Part shown: positions 43,636 to 51,184 of the stretch, one piece after another
How positions within the stretch are numbered: the first letter of the stretch is position 1
Layout of the letters: every line of letters begins with the position of its first letter
Source of the DNA: Simkaniaceae bacterium
Lineage (GTDB): Bacteria > Chlamydiota > Chlamydiia > Chlamydiales > Simkaniaceae
Direction of reading: 5' to 3'
Assembly (NCBI GenBank): GCA_018062315.1
Contig: JAGOSM010000004.1
Location: 1-55,656, forward strand
Length of the DNA stretch: 55,656 bases
Notes under the pieces: generated by a model
The model's database searches: none
Seen by the model: the letters and a program-made list of their open reading frames with translations, nothing else
Told to the model about the DNA's origin: nothing
Position numbers and translations under genes: made by a program

Positions 43636-44940
43636 ATGATAAATATTTTCACTAAAGAAAGTTTAAATCAATTTTTGAAAAGATCGAATGAGTCACTACC
43701 TGAAAGTGCTCGTATTAGTGTGATTTTGCAGGGTCTGGACGATGCAACCGGAGCTTGTTCAGTCCAGACGGTCTCTTTTAGCATGATGATAGATGCCCTT
43801 GTCAAAGAACGGTATCGGATCTATTTCTCTGTCATGGAAGATACCGATATCGCGGGCGCTATTTCTCGATTACCATTAAAAGGACAAGTAAGCTGTCTTA
43901 TTATTAACTCTCATGGAGATGTAGATTCCATTGAATTTAATAGAAAAAAGGGAGGAGTGCTTTATTCGAGGGATGTACCTCGGCTCGGAATTATTCCCCT
44001 GCTTGAAAAAAGAGCTACTCTTTGTTTTTTATCCTGTTATGCATTAAAAACCATAATCCCTGCCTTTCAGAGCGAACTTCCCTTTGCGACTATCCTCGGT
44101 GCAAATAGTGTCGCAGGTGAGTATATTTTTCACCCAGAGATCCCTGCACTATATCTCAATGAGGAGACTGATGCGAAAAAATGGGAATGGAGAGTGAGTC
44201 CCTCTCATCTTTCCATTCCTTCAAGGGAAATTCAAGAACATCCTGCCTCCCTTTTAGCAATTTCCTTATCAAATGCTCGCCATGATCCGAGAGCTCGTCT
44301 TGTTGTTGAATATTTTGCAGAAAGGGGAGAAATTTATGCTCTTGAAGCTCTTACTCACCTCACAGATTCGGTACTTAAGAAAATAGAATGTAGGGAAAGA
44401 GCTTTTGTAGGAGGACTTTCCAGTTGTGGATTAGCAAAAACCTGGAAAAAACAGGGAAACTTAGAAAAAGCGAAATTCTATCTTACAGATACTCTAAGAA
44501 GGGGGGATTTTGAAGGATATTGTATGCTCGCGCAAAAGGGATTGAAATTATCTATAGACGAATTGTACAAGCTAGCAATAGAGGAAGGGTGTCCCTATGG
44601 ATCTGTATATTATTTACAAGAAATTGCAGAGATACCATCCATTCCCTCTGATCCGAGGATCATCGCCGAATTATTCATTCGGATAACAGAGTTAAAATTG
44701 ATATTTGCTCCTGAAATATTGATTAAGATTTTAATGAAAATAGGTAATCTTCAGCCTTACATGGAGCGCATCTCTGCTGCTTGCGAGAGAGCTGAAGATC
44801 TTGAAAGCGTTAACAAAATTTGCCTTGCTTTTCAGGTCCTTTCCTTGGGCAGCAAAATCGAAAGAAATCGATTTTTAGAGGGTAAAAAAGAGTGTCAGTT
44901 GACTATGGATACAGCTAAATTTTTAGGGATCATAAGATGA
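43636..44940 (+). CDS. Candidate clan CD (caspase/CHAT-like) protease with Sel1-like tail
   Basis: A 434-residue protein without signal peptide. Two strand-ended motifs fit the His-Cys dyad of clan CD peptidases: 'VSCLIINSHGD' with His93-Gly94 (85-95) and 'ATLCFLSCYALKT' with Cys134 (127-139), followed by 'FATILGANSVAGE' (150-162), the strand and loop that typically follow the nucleophile. The 41-residue His-Cys spacing is in the range of such folds. Residues about 215-330 look like Sel1/TPR-type helical repeats ('GGLSSCGLAKTWKKQGNLEKA', in part, then 'GYCMLAQKGLKLSIDELYKLA', in part). Proteases of this class cleave after specific residues and can act as effectors. Activity is inferred from motif order only. 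Confidence 0.5.
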   Translation: MINIFTKESLNQFLKRSNESLPESARISVILQGLDDATGACSVQTVSFSMMIDALVKERYRIYFSVMEDTDIAGAISRLPLKGQVSCLIINSHGDVDSIEFNRKKGGVLYSRDVPRLGIIPLLEKRATLCFLSCYALKTIIPAFQSELPFATILGANSVAGEYIFHPEIPALYLNEETDAKKWEWRVSPSHLSIPSREIQEHPASLLAISLSNARHDPRARLVVEYFAERGEIYALEALTHLTDSVLKKIECRERAFVGGLSSCGLAKTWKKQGNLEKAKFYLTDTLRRGDFEGYCMLAQKGLKLSIDELYKLAIEEGCPYGSVYYLQEIAEIPSIPSDPRIIAELFIRITELKLIFAPEILIKILMKIGNLQPYMERISAACERAEDLESVNKICLAFQVLSLGSKIERNRFLEGKKECQLTMDTAKFLGIIR

Positions 44941-44990
44941 TACCTTTCTCCAGTCTTTGATTTTGCATCAACACAGTTTCTTGGAGTCCC

Positions 44991-45205
44991 CCTCGGTGCT
45001 CTCGGTGTGCTCGGTGGTTATTTTTATCACATATATGGATGAGCAAACTATGCTAACCATCTTTCTGCAATGATCATATTCCCTTTCCCAGCGTTTTGAA
45101 AATTTACCACCGAGAGCACCGAGCTCACCGAGACCCTCATTAGGTCCCATGCTTTAAGTATTCTATCTATTCACCACCACCCTGCAAGATGAAAGAGGAC
45201 TGCAG
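44991..45205 (-). repeat. MITE-like repeat, left copy (inverted relative to the right copy)
   Basis: About 215 bp nearly identical, as reverse complement, to 48978-49192; I estimate close to 90% identity by eye. The ends carry CTCGGTG/CACCGAG 9-bp units, imperfect inverted repeats of each other (44991-45015 and 45117-45141). A 60-codon minus-strand open frame inside is a by-product of the repeat ('TTEHTESTEG' type) and is not annotated. The remainder of the gap 44941-45282 shows nothing gene-like. Confidence 0.8.
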
Positions 45206-45282
45206 AAACAGAATTTGTGGGTAATAGGATGTCTACCCGTTCCTGTGCCCATGCCCGACTTTTTTTTGTCGTGTACAAAGGA

Positions 45283-46446
45283 TTATGAGTGACTTAAAGA
45301 GGTAATATAGCTACAAACAGCTTGGATAGATGGAGTGGTAGGACTAAACGTTTTGATCATAAGATCTGCTTCTTGAAAAAGAAGGGCATCTAAGGGATCT
45401 CTGGTAGTTACAAGAATAACTGGTTTTTTCATAGACAGTAATGTGTGAATTAGAGCTGCTTGGGATGGATTTTTCCATGCATTGTAAGAGCAAATAAGCA
45501 GAATATCTGCTGCTTCTGCACAATCTTTAGCCTGCTCTATCTCAGCTTCTGACGGACTAAGGCCGCTAAAAAAGAGAGTGTCAGCGGATTTTCCAAGTTG
45601 TAGAAGAGATGTTTCGTTAACAGTCTCTCTAAGTAATTGAGGGGCAAAGACCGCAACTTTTTTATCATGTAAGGGGGGAATAGGGGTCTTTTCTATAACA
45701 CATAGAGAGAGTGAGGCTATTGTTTGAGCAAGAGCAGAGTGTTTCTCTAGATCAATAGATTTATTAAAGGGCTCGGTATTTAAGTAACGGTTTTTTAAGG
45801 TGAGGATTTTTGTTACAGCTTGGTTTAGCCTTTCCTCAGAAATTCGACCTTGTTTAACTGCTTCGACAAGGGATTGGTGGACCCGTTTTATATCGGCCAC
45901 AGAAAGCTCAAACCCAGCGTGCTCGCCAGTCAAGAGTTTTCCTCCTAGGATTAAAATGTCACACCCGGCTTTTAAAGCCCGAATCGCCGCTTCGTCAACC
46001 GTGCCACATGTTTTAAGAACCCCATCCATGACAAGAGAGTCCGATACGATCACTCCTTGAAATCCCAGAGTATCTTTGAGATAGGTGAGTGTTTTTTTTG
46101 AAAGGGTAGAGCAATGTTTTGGGTCTAATGCTGGAACGAGAAGATGAGCTGTCATGATCGCGTCTGCAGAGGAAGCGAGCTTTATAAAGGGGAGAAGTTC
46201 AAGTTCTTCTAAGGCTTTTTTTGATTTGTGCACAATGGGGAGGTCTTCATGAGAATCAGTAGAAACATCCCCGTGACCTGGGAAATGTTTTAAAGTGGCG
46301 ATGAGATGAGCTTTTTTATAGCCCTTTAGGGCGTGTGATCCAAAGGCAAGAACGGTGGCAGGTGTCTCTCCAAAGGAGCGTATTCCTATCACAGGATTTT
46401 GTGGATTGCTGTTAATATCGACAACAGGTGCTAAATTCATGGCCAC
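45283..46446 (-). CDS. 5'-truncated GH3 beta-N-acetylglucosaminidase-like (probable pseudogene)
   Basis: A 387-residue frame starting (GTG) at 'MAMNLAPVVDINSNPQNPVIG', which in full-length GH3/NagZ proteins lies about 120-150 residues into the barrel. An in-frame stop lies 12-15 nt upstream and the pepN start region follows, so the N-terminal part with the substrate-binding 'DQEGG..R' element is really absent. The rest is well preserved: 'KHFPGHGDVSTDSHEDLP' with the His/Asp acid-base dyad, 'VIVSDSLVMDGV' with the nucleophile Asp, and a C-terminal alpha/beta domain ending near residue 387. No signal peptide. The missing barrel start makes activity unlikely. Sits next to the left inverted repeat. 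Confidence 0.75.
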   Translation of the reverse strand: MAMNLAPVVDINSNPQNPVIGIRSFGETPATVLAFGSHALKGYKKAHLIATLKHFPGHGDVSTDSHEDLPIVHKSKKALEELELLPFIKLASSADAIMTAHLLVPALDPKHCSTLSKKTLTYLKDTLGFQGVIVSDSLVMDGVLKTCGTVDEAAIRALKAGCDILILGGKLLTGEHAGFELSVADIKRVHQSLVEAVKQGRISEERLNQAVTKILTLKNRYLNTEPFNKSIDLEKHSALAQTIASLSLCVIEKTPIPPLHDKKVAVFAPQLLRETVNETSLLQLGKSADTLFFSGLSPSEAEIEQAKDCAEAADILLICSYNAWKNPSQAALIHTLLSMKKPVILVTTRDPLDALLFQEADLMIKTFSPTTPSIQAVCSYITSLSHS

Positions 46447-46529
46447 ATGCCATAACGACTAGGGTTTGATAGGAATGTCAAAAGCAAAAAAAGATGCAAC
46501 ATATGGGATCCCTATGCTATCTTTTAGCC

Positions 46530-48968
46530 ATGGATCATCAAACTATTTATCTTAAAGATTATCGCGCTCCCACCTTTTTCATTGAAACGGTGGATCTTAC
46601 ATTTGACCTTTATGAAGAAGCAACTAAAGTCTCTTCTAAAATGAAGGTAAAACGATCTCAGGGGAAAAACGATCTTATTCTCAATGGAGAAGGGCTTAAA
46701 CTCCTCTCTCTTCTCATTGATGGGAAGGAATGGGAATTTGATTTGGATGATAAAACACTTACCGTAAAAAATCCCCCAGAAACCTTTACTTTGGAAATCG
46801 AAAACGAAATCAACCCTAAAGAAAATACAGCTCTTGATGGACTTTATATGTCAGATGGGATGTTTTGTACTCAAAACGAACCCCAGGGATTTCGCCATAT
46901 TACCTATTTTCTCGACCGTCCCGATGTCATGGCAAAATATACCACCACGATCATTGCAGATCAAAAATACCCCATCCTCCTCTCGAACGGAAATCTCATT
47001 AAAGAAGGGAAAAAAGGGGATCGCCATTTTGCTGTTTGGAATGACCCATTTCCGAAACCCACCTATCTTTTCGCCCTTGTTGCAGGGGATTTGGGATCTA
47101 TTAAGGATCAGTTCGTCACCATGTCGGGGCGCACTGTAGACCTTCACATCTATTGTGAGAAAGGAAACGAACATCGACTCCACTTTGCGATGGAATCTCT
47201 GAAAAAAGCGATGCGTTGGGATGAAGAGGTTTTCGGCCTTGAATACGATCTCGATATTTTTAACGTGGTTGCTGTCAGCTCCTTTAATTTTGGAGCCATG
47301 GAAAACAAGGGACTGAATATTTTCAACATCAATGCCATCTTAGCTGACCAGGAAACTGCTACAGACCAAAATTTTATGAGGGTCGAACAGGTGGTCGCTC
47401 ACGAATATTTTCATAACTGGACAGGGGATAGAGTCACTTGCCGCGATTGGTTCCAACTCACCCTTAAAGAAGGTTTGACTGTCTTTAGAGACCAGGAATT
47501 TTCCTCTGATCACAATTTCCGAGCCGTCAAACGAATTGAAGATGTCACTAAACTCCGCACCCTCCAATTTACAGAAGACCAAGGACCCACGGCGCACCCC
47601 ATTCAACCCGACTCATATATTCAAGTGAATAACTTCTATACCTCGACAGTATACGATAAGGGCGCCGAGGTGATTCGGATGATCCATACCTTGCTCGGTA
47701 AAGAACTCTTCAGAAAGGGGATTGACACCTACTTCGCTCTTTTCGATGGACAAGCAGTCACTACTGAAGATTTTGTCCACGCAATGGAAGTTGCGTCGCA
47801 TAAAGACCTCACTCAATTTAGAAAATGGTACCATAGAAAAGGGACTCCCATCATCAAAGCTTCTTGGAAAGAAGGAGTTCTCTCTATTGAACAAGAGGGA
47901 GATCCCCTCTATTTCCCCCTTAAGGTCAACGGAGATCTTTTGGAAATTTCTAAAAATCGGGAAACCTTTAAAATAGACCCCTCTCGACCTCCTTCCATCA
48001 ATCAAAATTATACGGCGCCCGTTATCATTGATGCAGATTATTCAAAAGAAGAACTTCTTTTTCTGATGACCTCTGATAACGATCCCTTTAATCGATGGGA
48101 TGCACATCAAGAAGTGATCACTCGGTTAATGCTGAAGAAAGAACTCGATCAGGCTTATATTCAAGCTTTTGGAAAGTTACTTGTAGATCCCTCTCTTTTT
48201 TCTAAAATGATCCTCTTGCCGAGCGAGGATGAGCTCGCTCTCAGGCAAACTGTCATTGACATTGATGGTAACTATTCCATTCGAGAGGCTCTTAAGAAAA
48301 AACTGGCCAAAGAGCATGAAAAAGAGCTCCTTGAAATTTATGAAAGCTCAAAAGAAGCCTACACCTATTCAAAAGAAGCAGTACAAAAACGAGAGCTTAA
48401 AAATGTCGCTCTTGCCTACCTTGCTAAACTCGGATGGGATGACCTTGTGTATAAACAATTTGTTGATGCCGATAATATGACAGATCGCTTTGCAGCCCTT
48501 AGCATTCTCTCTGACATGGATTCACCTCATAGAGAAAGGGCATTTAAAACGTTCTATGACGCCCATAAAAAAGATCCCCTTGTCATGTCAAAATATTTTG
48601 CCCTTCAAGGAAGTTCTACAGTCCCAGGCGCCCTAGACCGAATTCAAAAAGTGATGCAGGACCCTGCATTTGATATCAAAGTTCCCAATTATGTCAGGGC
48701 TTTGCTTGCCGGATTTACGGGCAATCACGTTCAATTCAATACACCTGAAGGATACGCCTTTATTGCAGACCAAATCCTCGTCCTTGATAAAATCAACCCT
48801 CAAGTCGCAGCTCGCATCGCCTATGCCTTTAGAAAATATGGCAAACTCGATCCAGCAAGGCAAAAGGTGATGGCTAAAGAGATGAAAAGGATTCTTGGAA
48901 CCAAGGGACTTTCTGATCACACCTATGAAATTGTGTCTAAATCTCTTGGGACAGATAAAAGTGTATAG
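46530..48968 (+). CDS. pepN: Aminopeptidase N (M1 family)
   Basis: An 812-residue zinc aminopeptidase. The start is taken at 46530 ('MDHQTIYLKDYRAPTF', like E. coli PepN); an ATG at 46494 adds 12 residues with no support. Catalytic features: 'GAMENKGLNIFN' (substrate N-terminus binding) and 'VVAHEYFHNWTGDRVTCRDW' (HExxH with the third ligand 'LKEGLTVFRDQEF' 19 residues on). The C-terminal half is the usual helical solenoid. Cytosolic peptide turnover. The stop lies 9 bp before the right inverted repeat. Confidence 0.95.
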   Translation: MDHQTIYLKDYRAPTFFIETVDLTFDLYEEATKVSSKMKVKRSQGKNDLILNGEGLKLLSLLIDGKEWEFDLDDKTLTVKNPPETFTLEIENEINPKENTALDGLYMSDGMFCTQNEPQGFRHITYFLDRPDVMAKYTTTIIADQKYPILLSNGNLIKEGKKGDRHFAVWNDPFPKPTYLFALVAGDLGSIKDQFVTMSGRTVDLHIYCEKGNEHRLHFAMESLKKAMRWDEEVFGLEYDLDIFNVVAVSSFNFGAMENKGLNIFNINAILADQETATDQNFMRVEQVVAHEYFHNWTGDRVTCRDWFQLTLKEGLTVFRDQEFSSDHNFRAVKRIEDVTKLRTLQFTEDQGPTAHPIQPDSYIQVNNFYTSTVYDKGAEVIRMIHTLLGKELFRKGIDTYFALFDGQAVTTEDFVHAMEVASHKDLTQFRKWYHRKGTPIIKASWKEGVLSIEQEGDPLYFPLKVNGDLLEISKNRETFKIDPSRPPSINQNYTAPVIIDADYSKEELLFLMTSDNDPFNRWDAHQEVITRLMLKKELDQAYIQAFGKLLVDPSLFSKMILLPSEDELALRQTVIDIDGNYSIREALKKKLAKEHEKELLEIYESSKEAYTYSKEAVQKRELKNVALAYLAKLGWDDLVYKQFVDADNMTDRFAALSILSDMDSPHRERAFKTFYDAHKKDPLVMSKYFALQGSSTVPGALDRIQKVMQDPAFDIKVPNYVRALLAGFTGNHVQFNTPEGYAFIADQILVLDKINPQVAARIAYAFRKYGKLDPARQKVMAKEMKRILGTKGLSDHTYEIVSKSLGTDKSV

Positions 48969-48977
48969 ACCTGAGTT

Positions 48978-49192
48978 CTGCAGTCATCTTCCATCTTTGT
49001 AGGGTGGTGGTGAATAGATAGAATTCTTAAAGCATGGGACCTAATAAGGGTCTCGGTGAGCTCGGTGCTCTCGGTGGTAAATTTTCAAAATACTGGGACA
49101 GGGAATATTCTCATTGCAGAAGGATGGTTGGCATAGATGTCTCATCCATATATGTGATAAAAATAACCACCGAGCTCACCGAGACCCTTATT
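48978..49192 (+). repeat. MITE-like repeat, right copy, with 25-bp perfect terminal inverted repeats
   Basis: Matches the left copy in inverted orientation. Inside it, 49043-49067 (AATAAGGGTCTCGGTGAGCT and five more bases) and 49168-49192 are exact reverse complements over 25 bp, bounding a 150-bp element. The match weakly continues outward ('TTAAAGCATGGGACCT' against 'CAATTCCATGCTTAA'). No transposase is encoded. The remainder of the gap to 49252 shows nothing. Confidence 0.8.
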
Positions 49193-49252
49193 CAATTCCA
49201 TGCTTAAAATTTTTTACCTATCCGCTACTATGCCATGAAAAGGTTGAGGAGG

Positions 49253-50422
49253 TTAAGAATATTTGTAAGTTCTATAGCGAAAAAGCATCAATGAAGACAC
49301 AAGTCCCCAAATAAGGAGCGTACATCCCATCGGGATTGCGCTTTCTACGGGAAATAACACAACAAAAGATCCTGTAGCAAAAGCTAGGCAAAACTGAAGA
49401 GCTCCAAACATTGCCGAGGCTGCTCCCGCCATTTCAGGGAAAGGATCAAGAGCCCCTGCAGTCCCTCCACCCATAGCCATCGCACATCCAAAGCCAAAGA
49501 TTCCCATGGGCAACGTAAAGCCAAGATCTGATAAACCAAATAAAAGATACCATCCCAACATTACGACTCCCGTTAAAGAGAGCAATAAACACCCCAGTAG
49601 GGTCGTATGCATGACTCCTATTTTTTCTATAATATGAGCACTTGCAAATGAACCAAAAAAATAGATCAGTCCAACAAATCCAAAATAGAAACCAAAATGT
49701 TGCATTTTGACCCCAAGATGTTCAATCAGAAGGTAGGGGGAAATCGAAAAAAAGGTAAAAAAACAGGCAATTCCTGCAGAGGAAGCCAATGTATAAGCTA
49801 TAAAGAGGGGGTTTTTAAGCACTTTGCCATAGCGGTGAAAAAGAGCTCTATTCACTTTAATTCGATGCTCAGCTGGATGGGTTTCCTTAAGAAACCAGAG
49901 ACAGTTGAAAAAAGTAAGAAGGCCAAAAAGAGTGAGTAGAACAAATGAAGCTTGCCAGTTGAAATAGTGAATTAAATATCCCCCAATCAGAGGGGCAAAA
50001 AGAGGGGAAAGACCAATAGCCCCATTTAAATAACTAAAAATCTGGCCGCTTTCCTTATTTTTTGAAATATCTCGGACATACGCAAAAGAGGCAACTAACA
50101 TTCCGCACGAACCAAAAGCCTGAAAGGCACGGCAGATGATGAGCATTTCAATGTTGATCGAAAAAACAGCGATGAAAGAAAAGAGTGTAAAGAGTAGGGT
50201 TGAGATCAAAATCGTACGTCTTCTTCCAAATTCATCAGAAAGGGGACCTATAAAAAGTTGTCCAACACCCGAAACAATCATAAACACGCTGAGAGTGAGC
50301 TGTACAACTTCTTTTGTTGTATTGAAGAGAAAGACCATTTGAGGAACAACAGGAATGTAGAGATCCAGTGCGATGGCGAAGGCGACAACAAGGGGAGTAA
50401 GTAAAAGAATTTGTCTTATCAT
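49253..50422 (-). CDS. Bcr/CflA-type MFS drug-resistance transporter
   Basis: A 389-residue protein with 12 hydrophobic helices. Helix 1-2 region reads 'ALDLYIPVVPQMVFLF' and 'VSGVGQLFIGPLSDEFGRR', the motif A of DHA1 antiporters; 'CRAFQAFGSCGMLVASFAYVRD' follows and is the Bcr/CflA signature region, as is 'GLSPLFAPLIGGYL'. It exports drugs or small molecules with protons. Divergent from the phospholipase-like gene; the 3' end lies 60 bp after the right repeat. Confidence 0.88.
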   Translation of the reverse strand: MIRQILLLTPLVVAFAIALDLYIPVVPQMVFLFNTTKEVVQLTLSVFMIVSGVGQLFIGPLSDEFGRRRTILISTLLFTLFSFIAVFSINIEMLIICRAFQAFGSCGMLVASFAYVRDISKNKESGQIFSYLNGAIGLSPLFAPLIGGYLIHYFNWQASFVLLTLFGLLTFFNCLWFLKETHPAEHRIKVNRALFHRYGKVLKNPLFIAYTLASSAGIACFFTFFSISPYLLIEHLGVKMQHFGFYFGFVGLIYFFGSFASAHIIEKIGVMHTTLLGCLLLSLTGVVMLGWYLLFGLSDLGFTLPMGIFGFGCAMAMGGGTAGALDPFPEMAGAASAMFGALQFCLAFATGSFVVLFPVESAIPMGCTLLIWGLVSSLMLFRYRTYKYS

Positions 50423-50473
50423 TGCAAAAAAGAGTTGAAACCGATAACATCCCCGCTCTAAGTTGGAGGATTT

Positions 50474-51163
50474 ATGTACATTCTAGCCCTTTTGTTTTTT
50501 GCAATCAATGCGGTTTATGCGACCCCTGTGATGCACACCAATTTTGCTTATCGTTTTCTTGAGCAGTATTTTACGGGTTATACCCCTGAACAATCCAAAG
50601 AATTTATTTTGGGGGTGTTATATCCCGATGTTCAGTATTTACAAGTGATAGAAAGAGATAAAACCCATGAAGTGGGAATCCATCTCGAAGATGTTCTCAT
50701 TGCGGAAACTCCCTTTAAAGCAGGTATGAAATTTCATTGTTTTATTGATGAAATGAGAGAGCGGTATATTCACGATACCTTCATTTATGCCCATCTGGAG
50801 CGGTTTCCTCAAGAAAATATCCACCTGTTTTTGAAACTGATTGAAGATGAAATGTTCTATAGTAATGATCGGGTTGAGCTTGCTAAACAATGCCTTGGAG
50901 ATGTCATTGAAGAGGAATTTATGCATGGACTGCCTCTTCATACCATGCGCACTTGGCACCGAGTTCTATCCCAATATCTCAGCAACCCCCCTTGCACCAT
51001 TTTAAGACGCCTCCGCTCATTTGGCCTAGGTATGTTTGGCGTAGATCCCGAAGAAATTGCTCTTTGGTCTCGCTCTTTATCTCAAATTGTGACAATGGTT
51101 GATTTTCAAAACTACACGCAAGGGCTCTTAGCTCTTTTTGAGCAAGAGATTGCTAAGAAATAA
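50474..51163 (+). CDS. Secreted zinc-dependent phospholipase C-like protein
   Basis: A 229-residue protein with a Sec signal peptide ('MYILALLFFAINAVYA') and a ribosome-binding site GGAGG 4 nt before the ATG. The mature part begins 'TPVMHTNFAYRFLEQYF' and has the ligand-like series His21, 'LGVLYPD' (Asp52), 'DKTHE' (His65), 'GMKFHCFIDE' (His88, Asp92), and 'HLFLKLIEDEM' (His117, Glu/Asp). The order fits the bacterial zinc-dependent phospholipase C/S1-P1 nuclease fold. Substrate and metal not shown. Precedes the nfeD gene on the same strand by 21 bp. Confidence 0.5.
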   Translation: MYILALLFFAINAVYATPVMHTNFAYRFLEQYFTGYTPEQSKEFILGVLYPDVQYLQVIERDKTHEVGIHLEDVLIAETPFKAGMKFHCFIDEMRERYIHDTFIYAHLERFPQENIHLFLKLIEDEMFYSNDRVELAKQCLGDVIEEEFMHGLPLHTMRTWHRVLSQYLSNPPCTILRRLRSFGLGMFGVDPEEIALWSRSLSQIVTMVDFQNYTQGLLALFEQEIAKK

Positions 51164-51184
51164 ATGAGGTGTTAACAAGAGAGC

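Noticed and set aside
44991-45141. CACCGAG/CTCGGTG blocks as a possible CRISPR array
   Set aside because: Units are 9 bp, adjacent and partly palindromic, with no spacers and no cas genes nearby.
44968-45150. A 60-codon minus-strand frame encoding a 'TTEHTESTEG' peptide
   Set aside because: It is read entirely from the MITE-like repeat; such peptides come from the CACCGAG blocks and are not evidence of a gene.
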